Shown: in pieces, positions 51,829 to 61,105 of the stretch
How positions within the stretch are numbered: position 1 is the stretch's first letter
Layout of the letters: each line of letters opens with the position of its first letter
DNA from: 21-14-0-10-47-8 sp966211795
GTDB taxonomy: Bacteria; Bdellovibrionota; Bdellovibrionia; Bdellovibrionales; Bdellovibrionaceae
Assembly: GCA_966211795.1 (NCBI GenBank)
Contig: CBIHNW010000014.1
Coordinates: 71,325-135,324, forward strand
Direction of reading: 5' to 3'
DNA length: 64,000 nt
Notes under the pieces: model-generated
Seen by the model: the letters and a program-made list of their open reading frames with translations, nothing else
The model's database searches: none
What the model was told of the DNA's origin: nothing
Made by a program: the position numbers and the translations under genes

Positions 51829-53449
51829 GTTCGCGGGCGACTGCGGCCGCATCTTCGTAGCCTGCATCGACGTGACGAAAGACTCCCATGGCGGGATCGG
51901 CCGTCAAGACGCGTTCCAGACGTCGGGCTGCTTCGGGCGTCCCGTCGGCGACGATGACTTGGCCGGCGTGTTGCGAGTATCCCATCCCGACGCCACCACC
52001 ATGATGCAAAGACACCCAAGTCGCGCCGCAGGCCGTGTTCACCATCGCATTTAGAAGAGGCCAATCGCTGACTGCGTCCGAGCCATCTTTCATCGCTTCT
52101 GTTTCGCGATTGGGTGAAGCCACCGAGCCGCAATCCAAATGGTCGCGACCGATCACGAGCGGCGCTTTCACCTTGCCCGTGCGAACCAATTCGTTGAACA
52201 AGAGACCGGCTTTGGCGCGCTCGCCGTATTCCAGCCAGCAAATTCGTGCCGGCAACCCTTGAAACGCGATTCGTTGCTCGGCCATATCCAACCAACGCAG
52301 CAAATGTTTCTTGTGCGGGAACAGTTCGCGAAGTGCATCGTCAGTCACTTGAATGTCTTGCGGATCCCCGGATAAAGCCACCCATCGGAAAGGCCCACTG
52401 CCTTTGCAGAAAAGCGGTCGAATGTAGGCCGGAACAAAGCCTGGGAAGTCGAACGCATTTTTCACGCCGGCTTCCTGCGCGCGGGCACGAAGATTGTTGC
52501 CGTAATCGAATGTCACGGCCCCACGCTTTTGCATCTCAAGCATTCCTAAAACATGTTTCGCCATGCTGGCATAAGCCGCATCGAGATAAGCTTTCTGATC
52601 GCGCTTGCGAAAGTCCGCCGCGGTTTCAACGGTGTAGCCCTCAGGAATGTAGCCGACCAGTGGATCGTGCGCCGAGGTTTGGTCCGTCAAAAGATCTGGA
52701 ACGAAATCGCGTTTGAGAAATTCATGCATCATGGTCGCGGCATTACCCTGAAGCGCGATCGATTTCGCCTCGCCGGATTTGTTGTATTTGCGAATCCGCG
52801 CGATCGCATCGTCGATGTCGGTGGCGACTTCGTCGACGTATTTGGTTTCCAGACGTTTCTGAATTCGTGTCGGATCGATCTCGACCGCCAGAACACTTGC
52901 TCCCGCGAACACTCCCGCCAACGTTTGCGCTCCGCCCATGCCGCCCAAACCGGCGGTCAAAATGCAGCGGCCCTTCAGCGAACCGCCAAAGTGCTGATTC
53001 CCCGCTTCGACAAAAGTTTCGTAAGTTCCCTGGATGATGCCCTGGGTGCCGATGTAAATCCACGATCCGGCCGTCATCTGACCAAACATCATCAGACCTT
53101 TTTTATCCAGCTCGTGAAAGTGTTCCCAGGTCGCCCATTTGGGCACCAGGTTCGAATTCGCCAGCAGCACGCGGGGCGCATCTTCGTGCGTGCGCAAGAT
53201 GCCGATCGGCTTTCCCGATTGAACCAACAAGGTTTCGTTGTTTTCCAGCGTGGTCAGCGCCTGCAGAATTTTATCGAAGCTTTCCCAATTGCGGGCCGCT
53301 TTGCCGATGCCGCCGTAAACGATCAGCTGCTCGGGATGTTCCGCAACGGAAGGATCCAGATTGTTTTGAATCATGCGGTAGGCCGCTTCTTGAAGCCAGC
53401 CTTTGCAATGCAATTTCGTACCGGTCGGGGCCTTTACCGTGCGTGCCAT
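51803..53449 (-). CDS. hutU: Urocanate hydratase
   Basis: 548 residues, near the family's ~555. Uses NAD as an electrophile to convert urocanate to imidazolone propionate, second step of histidine degradation. Recognised by the N-terminal GTKLHCKGWLQEAAYRMIQNNLDP and by IVYGGIGKAARNWESF, SWIYIGTQGIIQGTYETF and GLGGMGGAQ (NAD binding), and the C-terminal VSLHHGGGVGMGYSQHAGQ. AAGGAGA precedes the ATG. It stands alone: a terminator separates it from the exported protein gene upstream, so a promoter must lie within 53450-53481. Confidence 0.97.
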   Translation of the reverse strand: MARTVKAPTGTKLHCKGWLQEAAYRMIQNNLDPSVAEHPEQLIVYGGIGKAARNWESFDKILQALTTLENNETLLVQSGKPIGILRTHEDAPRVLLANSNLVPKWATWEHFHELDKKGLMMFGQMTAGSWIYIGTQGIIQGTYETFVEAGNQHFGGSLKGRCILTAGLGGMGGAQTLAGVFAGASVLAVEIDPTRIQKRLETKYVDEVATDIDDAIARIRKYNKSGEAKSIALQGNAATMMHEFLKRDFVPDLLTDQTSAHDPLVGYIPEGYTVETAADFRKRDQKAYLDAAYASMAKHVLGMLEMQKRGAVTFDYGNNLRARAQEAGVKNAFDFPGFVPAYIRPLFCKGSGPFRWVALSGDPQDIQVTDDALRELFPHKKHLLRWLDMAEQRIAFQGLPARICWLEYGERAKAGLLFNELVRTGKVKAPLVIGRDHLDCGSVASPNRETEAMKDGSDAVSDWPLLNAMVNTACGATWVSLHHGGGVGMGYSQHAGQVIVADGTPEAARRLERVLTADPAMGVFRHVDAGYEDAAAVARERGVKSLWL

Positions 53450-53481
53450 GATATTCTCCTTGGGTCATGTACGGTTATGCC

Positions 53482-53519
53482 AAAAAGGCCGAAGGGGCGT
53501 CAAACCCATCTTCGGCCTT
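53482..53519 (-). terminator. Intrinsic terminator before hutU
   Basis: On the minus strand: AAGGCCGAAG / CTTCGGCCTT, perfect 10-bp stem, followed by TTT. It ends the transcript of the gene at 53590-53904. Confidence 0.8.
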
Positions 53520-53589
53520 GATATCAAGCGGTAAGAATTTGAAAAGGCAGCAAGCTTCTAAAAGAGCTCGCGGCCGCGGTCATTCAAGA

Positions 53590-53904
53590 CTATTTGCAGT
53601 CTTTTTTGTCTTCGAAAGTTTTGCCCAGATCTTTACCGGCAAAAGTCACGGTATGGACTTTCTTGCTCGCCAAGGTGCCTTTGCGAACGATCTTGGCGCT
53701 TTTTTCCGCCAACGTCAGGCAAGCCTTTTCATCATCCACTTCTTTTTTATCGTCTGTCTCTTTTTTGCCATCATAAGGCTTCAAAGCTTCAGTTTCCTTA
53801 CCAGGGCATGCTTCACGAGCCGTTTTGTAGGTGCACTCGCCTTTGGCCATCGCCATTGAAGAAACAAAAGACAACGCGATCACGGACAACAACATTTTAT
53901 TCAT
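53590..53904 (-). CDS. Small exported Cys-containing protein
   Basis: 104 residues behind GGAGGAAAT. Signal peptide MNKMLLSVIALSFVSSMAMA-K; mature protein of ~84 residues with four cysteines and many Lys/Glu/Asp (KKETDDKKEVDDEKACL). The C-terminal pattern (GTLASKKVHTVTFAGKDLGKTF ... C) resembles VLGKRVAVTFNGQTLSTNVC in the exported protein at 62621, so they may be distant paralogues. Function unknown. Confidence 0.6.
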   Translation of the reverse strand: MNKMLLSVIALSFVSSMAMAKGECTYKTAREACPGKETEALKPYDGKKETDDKKEVDDEKACLTLAEKSAKIVRKGTLASKKVHTVTFAGKDLGKTFEDKKDCK

Positions 53905-53936
53905 ATTTCCTCCATCACGGACATGTTGATTCGAAC

Positions 53937-55448
53937 TTAGGATGCATTTTTATATTGATGAGTTTGCTCAGAATCCTCAACATTCTTTTTCTTCCAAAAA
54001 AGAAATGTCGAGGACGTCTTTCCGTCCCGCAGGCCCGAAAAGGATTTAAGATCTTGAGAAAATTTCTCGAGAGCATTGACCTGCTCTTTCAGGCTTTGCG
54101 CTGAATCGGAAATAACGTGTGTATTGGCAGCATTTCCCTGAATGGCTTGATCAATTTGGCTGAGCGCCTGACCGACCTGAGAAATTCCAGAATTCTGTTC
54201 TTGCGCAGCCGCAGATATGTCCTGAATCAAAGTTGAAACTTTGCTGACAGAATCCACGATCTCGGTCAGAGATTTTTCCGAAGCGGTTGCCAGCTGCACA
54301 CCGCGCTCAGTTTTCGAGGTCGAACTCTCGATCAAACTGCTGATCTCTTTTGCGGACTCGGCACTTCGTTGCGCCAGGGTCCGGACGGCGTCGGCCACCA
54401 CGGCAAAGCCTTTGCCCTGTTCACCCGCGCGGGCCGCTTCGACCGCCGCATTGAGCGCTAACAGATTGGTCTGAAAGGAAATGTCTTCGATGATGACCAA
54501 GATTTCCTCGATCTTCTTAGATGATTGATACACGTCTTTCATGTTTTCGATCATCATCTGGATGTTTTTCTGTCCTTCCGCAACGGATTTTTCACCCTGC
54601 TTGGAAAGGCCCGCGGCCTTGCTGGCGCTTTCGGTGTTCACCCGAACCGCGGCCGTTAACTCTTCCATCGAAGCGACGGTTTCCTGCAGCGAGGCCGCCG
54701 ATTGTGTCGACGAGGCCGAAAGCTGCGAGCTCGAGTCCACCAAAACGCTCACCCGCGAATTGACCTCGGTCGCCGACTGATCCGTCCCGCGGGCAATTGG
54801 CCCCAAGCGAGTGAAGACTTCGCGGCGGATGAAATACCCAGCCATAAAAATAAAGAGCAATGAAGTCGCCGACAAACCGATCGACATCCATTTGCCGCGC
54901 TGAAAGGTCACGCCGGCCTGTTCGCTGGCCAGCCGACCCGCCTCGTAACTTGAATTGGAAAGCTTCGAAAGGGCATCGCTGAGCACACCGAAGGATGAAT
55001 CCGTTTCGTTGATCAACTCGATGGCTTCTTGCTGCTTGTTGGATTCGATCGCCGCCAGCATTTTATCGTGCATTTCGATGTACTTGTCCCAGCTTTCGGC
55101 GAAACGATCGTAGATCTTCTGCTGTTCATCACCTTGAATCAGTGGTTCGAAAACCTTGCGGTAAATAAACAGGTTTTGCGAGTACTCTTCGAATCGAGCC
55201 TTGATGGCTTCGCGGGCGTCCGTGTCCTGAACGGAAATAAAATCCAGCTCGGCCAAACGAAAGCGAGTGACGTTCAAATTGATCTCGCTGCTTTTGTTAT
55301 TGGAGGGCAGCCAGACATCCGAAATTTCCGCGGACGCGTGCCGTAAATAAGACAATGATTGGAGCGCCAAAACCCCGGTGACCCCGATGATCAGGGCCAA
55401 GAAGGCAAACGCGATCGTCACTTTCCGGTTGAGCGACATTTGGCTCAT
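53937..55448 (-). CDS. Methyl-accepting chemotaxis protein
   Basis: 503 residues. Two membrane helices (residues ~12-30 and ~190-212) flank a ~160-residue periplasmic four-helix-bundle sensor (4HB_MCP type). There is no obvious canonical HAMP motif; the cytoplasmic hairpin follows with the highly conserved tip IEDISFQTNLLALNAAVEAARAG-like sequence and flanking methylation helices. It senses ligands and controls the CheA kinase and so flagellar or gliding direction. GGAGG precedes the ATG. The ligand cannot be read, though placement between hutU and hutH makes amino acids such as histidine a fair guess. Confidence 0.93.
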   Translation of the reverse strand: MSQMSLNRKVTIAFAFLALIIGVTGVLALQSLSYLRHASAEISDVWLPSNNKSSEINLNVTRFRLAELDFISVQDTDAREAIKARFEEYSQNLFIYRKVFEPLIQGDEQQKIYDRFAESWDKYIEMHDKMLAAIESNKQQEAIELINETDSSFGVLSDALSKLSNSSYEAGRLASEQAGVTFQRGKWMSIGLSATSLLFIFMAGYFIRREVFTRLGPIARGTDQSATEVNSRVSVLVDSSSQLSASSTQSAASLQETVASMEELTAAVRVNTESASKAAGLSKQGEKSVAEGQKNIQMMIENMKDVYQSSKKIEEILVIIEDISFQTNLLALNAAVEAARAGEQGKGFAVVADAVRTLAQRSAESAKEISSLIESSTSKTERGVQLATASEKSLTEIVDSVSKVSTLIQDISAAAQEQNSGISQVGQALSQIDQAIQGNAANTHVISDSAQSLKEQVNALEKFSQDLKSFSGLRDGKTSSTFLFWKKKNVEDSEQTHQYKNAS

Positions 55449-55603
55449 GTAAGATCCTCCGATGAAACTGACTGGCTAAATGTTAATTACGCTAGTCACT
55501 CTTAAAAAAACTATCGGAAAATCAGTAGGTTTGCATGATACCGAGTTCTCGCTTCATCTCGAGAAACGAGAATCCTTCCAAATCCTGTCTCAAAGAAGAA
55601 CGT

Positions 55604-57154
55604 TTAGAACTCAAGTTCACCAATACTTTGCGAAACGACACTGGACAATTCATCATTGCTTAACATTTCTCGAATCATAACGACGTCTTTGCTAAAGACC
55701 CGATCTTTATCCGCAAAGGGAACTTTCTGACGAATCTTTTCGTGAATCGCCAGCACGGCGGCTGCCGGTCGGTGTGGACGCAAAAGATCGATCGCCTGAC
55801 AGGCCGACAGCAACTCCATCGAAACGACGTTTTCAGCGTTGCGAAGAATCTGCACGAATTTTCGGGCGGCGATTGTTCCCATGCTGACATGGTCTTCTTT
55901 GTCCGCCGAAGTCGGAATGCTATCCACCGATGCCGGGTGCGCCAAAATTTTATTTTCACTGACCAAGGCCGCCGCCGCGACCTGAACGATCATGTGGCCC
56001 GAGTTCAATCCCCCTTGATTGGTCAAAAAGGCTGGCAGCTCACTCATGGTCGGATTGATCAGTTTTTCAATGCGGCATTCGGAAATGTTGGCAACCGCGC
56101 TCATGCTGATGGCCGCAAAATCCAAAGCAAAAGCCACCGGCTCGCCGTGAAAGTTTCCGCACGACAGAACTTTGTTTTCCTTGGCGAACACCAAAGGATT
56201 GTCGGTCGAAGAGTTGGCCTCTGTCTGCAAGACGTTCCATACGTAGCCAAGAGAATCCTTGGCCGCACCATGAACTGCGGGCATGCAGCGCAAAGAATAA
56301 GCGTCCTGCACGCGATTGCAGTTCGCGTGGCTTTCGGCGATGCCGCTGGTCGGCCCCAGCAGCTTCAAGAGATTTCGCGCCGTCTTGGCTTCACCCGGAT
56401 GCGCGCGCGTCGGTGCGATCAGGGGATCGAAAGCCTTACGGGTTCCGCGCAAAGCTTCCAGCGACATGGCGCCGGCCAGATCCGTCATCCACAAAAATCG
56501 TCGTGCATCAAAGGCGCCCAACATACCGACGGCGGTCATGACCTGACAGCCGTTGATCAAGCTTAAGCCCTCCTTCGCTTTCAGCAGCAAGGGTTCGATT
56601 TTTTTCTGCACCAGGATTTTTTGCACGTCGGTTGGCTTTCCGTCAGCGTCCCAGGCTTCGCCTTCACCGATCAATGCCAAAGCCAAATGTGATAGCGGCG
56701 CCAAATCCCCGCTCGCGCCCACCGATCCTTGCGAGGGGATCACCGGTGTGATGTGGTGATTGAGGAATTCTAAAATTTTCTCGACCACCGCCGGACGGAT
56801 GCCGCTGTGTCCACGCGCCAAAGCATTGGCCCGCAAAAACAAAATCGCGCGCGACTCTTCCTGAGTGAAAGGAGTGCCGACGCCGGCCGAATGGGAGCGA
56901 ATCAGGTTTTTCTGCAGCTCTTCGATTTCCGAATCTGAAATGCGCACCGAACTGAAAGCGCCGAAGCCGGTATTGACGCCGTACATGACTTCGCCGCTCG
57001 AGATGCGTCCTTCGATGTAGCTGCGCGATTCGATCATTTTTCGGCGGGCTTCATCCGCTAGCCTCACCTGCAGGGTGCCGGCTTTGGCTTTGGCGACTTG
57101 ACGGACTTGTTCGATGGTGACGGTTTCACCTGTCAGTTCAATCATTTCAGGCAT
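55604..57154 (-). CDS. hutH: Histidine ammonia-lyase
   Basis: 516 residues. First enzyme of histidine degradation, giving urocanate and ammonia. The Ala-Ser-Gly that forms the MIO cofactor is in GSVGASGDLAPLSHLAL; GVNTGFGAF near the N-terminus, QDAYSLRCMPAVHGA and NSSTDNPLVF are also conserved. Start ATG with AAAGGA upstream. It lies 12 nt after rpe and so is the last gene of a def-fmt-rpe-hutH operon, an odd place for a catabolic gene. Confidence 0.97.
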   Translation of the reverse strand: MPEMIELTGETVTIEQVRQVAKAKAGTLQVRLADEARRKMIESRSYIEGRISSGEVMYGVNTGFGAFSSVRISDSEIEELQKNLIRSHSAGVGTPFTQEESRAILFLRANALARGHSGIRPAVVEKILEFLNHHITPVIPSQGSVGASGDLAPLSHLALALIGEGEAWDADGKPTDVQKILVQKKIEPLLLKAKEGLSLINGCQVMTAVGMLGAFDARRFLWMTDLAGAMSLEALRGTRKAFDPLIAPTRAHPGEAKTARNLLKLLGPTSGIAESHANCNRVQDAYSLRCMPAVHGAAKDSLGYVWNVLQTEANSSTDNPLVFAKENKVLSCGNFHGEPVAFALDFAAISMSAVANISECRIEKLINPTMSELPAFLTNQGGLNSGHMIVQVAAAALVSENKILAHPASVDSIPTSADKEDHVSMGTIAARKFVQILRNAENVVSMELLSACQAIDLLRPHRPAAAVLAIHEKIRQKVPFADKDRVFSKDVVMIREMLSNDELSSVVSQSIGELEF

Positions 57155-57166
57155 AAGGATTTTCCT

Positions 57167-57814
57167 TTAATTTTTTTTCAGTAATTCGATGGCTGTTCGG
57201 TAATCTTGGCCGAAGACGAAGCTTCCGGCAACCAGGACATCAACGTCCCGCAGGTGCGAAATGCTTTCTTCGTTCACTCCGCCGTCGACTTCGATCAGGC
57301 AGGACAGTTTTCGGGAATCAATTTCTTGTCGCAAACGATGAATTTTCGAGACTTGGCTTTTCATAAAGCCTTGGCCGCCAAAACCTGGTTCGACGGTCAT
57401 CACCAGCACCAAATCGACCAGCTCAAGGTATGGCAGGACCTCTTCAATGCGAGTTCCGGGTCTCAGGGTGATGCCCGGTTTCGCGCCGTAGTTGCGAATG
57501 TCGTGCAGCACTTTTTTCGGATCCTGGGTGGATTCCACGTGTATGGTCAGCGTGCTCGCGCCCGCTTTGACGAAAGCTTCGACAAAGCGTTCGGGCTTTT
57601 CGATCATCAAATGCACATCCAGCGGAAGCCTCGAAACTTTTTTAAGGGATTTCACGACGGGCACGCCGATGGTGAGATTCGGCACAAAGTGTCCGTCCAT
57701 CACGTCGACGTGAATCCAGTCGGCTCCGGCTTCAGTCACCGCTTTGATTTCTTTTTCGAGATTGGCAAAGTCCGCCGATAATATCGACGGCGCCACAAGC
57801 TTAGTTCGAGCCAA
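57167..57814 (-). CDS. rpe: Ribulose-phosphate 3-epimerase
   Basis: 215 residues, TIM barrel. Interconverts ribulose-5-phosphate and xylulose-5-phosphate. Motifs: PSILSADFANLEKEI, VDVMDGHFVPNLTIG, VMTVEPGFGGQGFM and VDGGVNEESI. A TTG start at 57814 is preceded by AAGGAG; the start lies inside the 3' end of fmt (14-bp overlap). Confidence 0.96.
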   Translation of the reverse strand: MARTKLVAPSILSADFANLEKEIKAVTEAGADWIHVDVMDGHFVPNLTIGVPVVKSLKKVSRLPLDVHLMIEKPERFVEAFVKAGASTLTIHVESTQDPKKVLHDIRNYGAKPGITLRPGTRIEEVLPYLELVDLVLVMTVEPGFGGQGFMKSQVSKIHRLRQEIDSRKLSCLIEVDGGVNEESISHLRDVDVLVAGSFVFGQDYRTAIELLKKN

Positions 57815-58742
57815 TCAGGTCTCCTTTTTTCAGGGAATAGCCCTTCAGGAATTCAGCAATCGCCATGCGGTTGCGCGATTCGGGCTGCACGCTGATCAGT
57901 GATATCGCTTGGTCGCCGGTGCCAATCACCAGGCTGCTTTCGCTGACCGATAAAACCTTGCCGGGTTCACCTGCGCCATCGACCACTTGGGTTTTATGAA
58001 TTTTTAGTTTTTTACCAGCCAAGGTGGTGAAAGTTCCCGGTCCCATGGTGAAGGCCCGGACTTTGTTGTGGATCTTTACCGCGGGCTCGGTCCATTTGAT
58101 TTCAGATTCGGCCTTGTCCAATTTTTTCGCGAAGGTGATGCCGGCCGCGTCTTGCGGAATCGCCGCCAGATTGCCACGAACATAGTCCATCAATTCGATG
58201 TGCAAAAGCTCAGCGCCTAAAACCGCCAGCTTGTCGTGCAACTCCATCGCCGTGATTTCGGAATCAATCGAAAGACGACGCAGGCCCAGCAAATCGCCCG
58301 CATCCAATTCCTTGACGACTTTTTGCAAGGTCACACCCGATTCGGTATCCCCGGCTTCGATGGCGCGCTGAATGGGCGCAGCTCCCCGCCAGCGCGGCAG
58401 GATTGAGCCATGAATGTTTACGGCCCCGAAACGAAAGCTGTTTAAAAATTTCAATGAAAGTATTTGTCCAAAGGCCACGACCACGGCCACTTCGGCGCCC
58501 CACTTCTGAATTTCGGCCAGAATGAAATCTTTGTTCACCGATTCGGGCGAAAGCACCGGGATGCCCTGGGACATCGCCAAAGTTTTCACCGGACTGGGCG
58601 TCAGCACCATCTTGCGTCCCGCCGGGCGATCTGGTTGGGTCACGACCCCGACGACTTCATAGTGATCGTCTTGCAATAAAGACTGGAGCGACACCAGAGC
58701 GAACTCGGGTGTTCCCAGGAAACAAACTCGAATCTTGCTCAC
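57801..58742 (-). CDS. fmt: Methionyl-tRNA formyltransferase
   Basis: 313 residues from a GTG at 58742 that overlaps the stop of def (GTGA). Formylates initiator Met-tRNA. VCFLGTPEFALVSLQSL at the N-terminus, formyl-folate site GAVNIHGSILPRWRGAAPI with catalytic Asn-His, and a C-terminal OB-fold domain. The longer open frame upstream is out-of-frame sequence within def. def-fmt pairing is widespread. Confidence 0.96.
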   Translation of the reverse strand: MSKIRVCFLGTPEFALVSLQSLLQDDHYEVVGVVTQPDRPAGRKMVLTPSPVKTLAMSQGIPVLSPESVNKDFILAEIQKWGAEVAVVVAFGQILSLKFLNSFRFGAVNIHGSILPRWRGAAPIQRAIEAGDTESGVTLQKVVKELDAGDLLGLRRLSIDSEITAMELHDKLAVLGAELLHIELMDYVRGNLAAIPQDAAGITFAKKLDKAESEIKWTEPAVKIHNKVRAFTMGPGTFTTLAGKKLKIHKTQVVDGAGEPGKVLSVSESSLVIGTGDQAISLISVQPESRNRMAIAEFLKGYSLKKGDLIGSN

Positions 58743-59332
58743 GATTTGACTTCTTCTTTTTCTTTTTCGTCTTCGGTTTGCTTTTCGGGATAGCCGTGTT
58801 TCTTGATCGTGTTTTTGATCTTGTTGCTTTTCACGAAGCTCAGGTGATCGATGAACAGTGTGCCCTCGAGATGATCCATTTCGTGCTGAATGCAAATCGC
58901 CAGTAGACCGTCGGTTTTCAGGATGTGCGTTTTGCCGTCGACGTCTTGGTATTTCAGTTCGATGTATTTGTGACGTTCGACGTCTTCGAAGAAAGACGGC
59001 ACACTGAGGCAGCCTTCGCTGAAAGTGGTCTTGCCTTCGCCTTTGACGATTTCCGGATTGATGATGACCAAGGGTTGCTCGATGTTGCCTTCAAGCTCGC
59101 TCATGTCGTTTTTTTCGTAGCGCCCTTTGGTATCGCGAGGGCGTGTGTCGATAACGAGCATGCGGATTTGATTTCCGACCTGAGGTGCGGCCAAGCCGAT
59201 GCCGTTTTCGGCATACATGGTTTCAAGTAAATCCTTCGCGAATTTCTTGAGCTCGGGCGTGAATTTTTCGACCGGCTGAGAAATCTCGCGCAAACGTGGA
59301 TCTGGATATTTCAGAATTTCAAGAATCGCCAT
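58739..59332 (-). CDS. def: Peptide deformylase
   Basis: 197 residues from the ATG at 59332 (AAGGTG upstream). Iron/zinc enzyme that removes the formyl group from nascent proteins. All three motifs are visible: GIGLAAPQVG, EGCLSVPS (metal Cys) and QHEMDHLEG (two metal His, catalytic Glu). The C-terminal tail is long and charged (KKHGYPEKQTEDEKEKEE). First gene of the def-fmt-rpe-hutH operon. Confidence 0.97.
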   Translation of the reverse strand: MAILEILKYPDPRLREISQPVEKFTPELKKFAKDLLETMYAENGIGLAAPQVGNQIRMLVIDTRPRDTKGRYEKNDMSELEGNIEQPLVIINPEIVKGEGKTTFSEGCLSVPSFFEDVERHKYIELKYQDVDGKTHILKTDGLLAICIQHEMDHLEGTLFIDHLSFVKSNKIKNTIKKHGYPEKQTEDEKEKEEVKS

Positions 59333-59347
59333 CGCAGCACCTTCCAT

Positions 59348-59691
59348 GTAAAGCTCGAGATCCTATCAGAAATTGAGCCGAATTACCTCGCCTTATGAAG
59401 CGGCATGTTATTGAGCATTCAAACCCACCAGTTTGCACAGATTTCAGGCTCTCCTCCAAATTTCGCATTCCTTGGGCCGCAACCATCTCTTGATTCATCA
59501 TCCACGGGGAGTTCAGATCCTGCAAATACCAGCAAAAAACCTCTCGGGGCTGTCTCATATCGAGACGGAATTAAATAATAAATTGATGTTTTCTGAGCTT
59601 CGTCACTTCACCGCTCATATACCGAACTCGTATTGTTAAGAACTCCCTCGTAAAACCGATAGTAGATATGACTCTTATCGAAGGAAAAGGA
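59348..59691. other. Divergent intergenic region without recognised features
   Basis: About 340 bp between def (minus) and the methyltransferase gene (plus). It must hold both promoters. I see a short GTCTC/GAGAC hairpin near 59548 but no clear -35/-10 pair and no convincing small gene. Confidence 0.4.
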
Positions 59692-61104
59692 ATGCAAAAC
59701 TCGGCTCAAAATCCGCCATCTCATCCAGGAAAAAGATATATTGTTCGGCAGGACCGCATCAACTGCAGAAATCAAAAAATCTTCATCCAGACCGCCAACG
59801 AAAAGTATCAAGTGGTGGACATTGCGTTCTACGGATTGGCCATCGAAGCCACACAGGACCTGATGCAATCCGATTTGGAAGTGGAACTGCTGCTGGATTC
59901 CAGAATCATCGGCAGCTTTCACCTGATCAAAGTGCGATCGGAACGAAAAGACGACACTTACCGCATCAGCTATGCGGTCAACGGTCTACCGATCCCGATG
60001 GAAGCGTTGGCCGTGTTTGAGCAAGTCCACCAGATCGTGGGTTGCACCGAGCAGGATCTGCAACTGGAAACCTTGATTCCCGAGGCCTTCAAGTACCAGG
60101 TGTACCAAATGTATCATTGGCTCAGTGACCTGAAAGAACAGATTTTGAAGCTCGAGAAAAATTCTTTCGACATGCCCAAGACGGATCTGGATGCCTACGA
60201 AGAGGCTATTGCGGCTTCGGTGAGCCCTTACCTTTTTTTGAAATCAAACGAATTCTACGAAAGCATGATCGCAACGATTCGGTCTGCCGACAAGGAGCTC
60301 TACCGCAAGTGCACCGAGTTCTTCCGTAAAAAAGTTGGCGCCATTTTCTACGGAAGCCCGCATGCCTACCGCGCTTACACCAAGCCACGCGGCTATGCCG
60401 GTGATTTCGAAATGATGAACAATATGTATTACAACGAAGTTCGCGGCGCGGACCTGTTCTCGAAATGCCTGCAGCGAACCTTCACCGACAATCCCGGCGC
60501 CCGCGCGGTTCGCAATCGATCCCGCTATCTGCTGGAGAAAATTCAGCAGGCCTGCGCGGGACCGCGCACCGAGCCGACCCAAATCTTGTCGGTCGCCTGC
60601 GGACCCGCTTACGAAGTGCGCAGTTTCATTTCCGCCTCATCACAGTCAGTCTTAAACCAAACGAAATTTTACCTTTTGGATCAGGACGAAGTCGCCCTTC
60701 AATATGCACAGCGAGAGATCGAAGACTTGCTCCGCAAAGAAGAGAAGAAAGCGCAGATCGAATATCTGCACATCCCGATCAAGGATCTGTTCGCCTACCT
60801 TGATAGCCAGAAAATTCAATTTGATCTGATCTATTCGGCCGGTCTGTTTGATTATTTCACGGATCCGGTGGCAATGTATTCGGCCAGCCAGCTGTATCAA
60901 GCCCTGAAACCCAAAGGCAGTTTGGTCATCGGCAATTTCAATGTCGGCAATCCGATCAAGCACATGATCGAATTCGCCGCCGACTGGAATCTGATCTACC
61001 GATCGGAAGAAGATCTGCTGAAACTGTACCACAGTATCGGAAAGCCTTTTGTTGAAAGAGAAGAAGAGAACATCAATCTTTTTGTGAATTTTCAGAGAAA
61101 ATGA
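59692..61104 (+). CDS. PilZ-like domain / class I SAM methyltransferase fusion
   Basis: 470 residues from the ATG at 59692, seven bases after AAGGAAAAGG; an ATG at 59668 lacks a site. Residues ~20-110 have a beta-rich PilZ-like pattern (VDIAFYGLAIEA, then GSFHLIKVRS). The C-terminal ~260 residues form a Rossmann methyltransferase: QILSVACGPAYEV (SAM motif I), KFYLLDQDEVALQYAQ (motif II), FDLIYSAGLFDYF (motif IV). The KPRGYAGDFEMMNNMYY segment recalls the PhcB-type methyltransferases that make 3-hydroxypalmitate methyl ester signals in Ralstonia. The next gene, a cyclase, starts 2 nt after the stop. The exact substrate and c-di-GMP binding are uncertain. Confidence 0.68.
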   Translation: MQNSAQNPPSHPGKRYIVRQDRINCRNQKIFIQTANEKYQVVDIAFYGLAIEATQDLMQSDLEVELLLDSRIIGSFHLIKVRSERKDDTYRISYAVNGLPIPMEALAVFEQVHQIVGCTEQDLQLETLIPEAFKYQVYQMYHWLSDLKEQILKLEKNSFDMPKTDLDAYEEAIAASVSPYLFLKSNEFYESMIATIRSADKELYRKCTEFFRKKVGAIFYGSPHAYRAYTKPRGYAGDFEMMNNMYYNEVRGADLFSKCLQRTFTDNPGARAVRNRSRYLLEKIQQACAGPRTEPTQILSVACGPAYEVRSFISASSQSVLNQTKFYLLDQDEVALQYAQREIEDLLRKEEKKAQIEYLHIPIKDLFAYLDSQKIQFDLIYSAGLFDYFTDPVAMYSASQLYQALKPKGSLVIGNFNVGNPIKHMIEFAADWNLIYRSEEDLLKLYHSIGKPFVEREEENINLFVNFQRK

Positions 61105-61105
61105 A

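Noticed and set aside
52553..53521. 322-residue plus-strand open frame
   Set aside because: Antisense to hutU; the sense strand has all urocanate hydratase motifs.
59319..59558. 79-residue minus-strand open frame upstream of def
   Set aside because: No ribosome binding site before either start and it overlaps the def start; a real small gene cannot be fully excluded.
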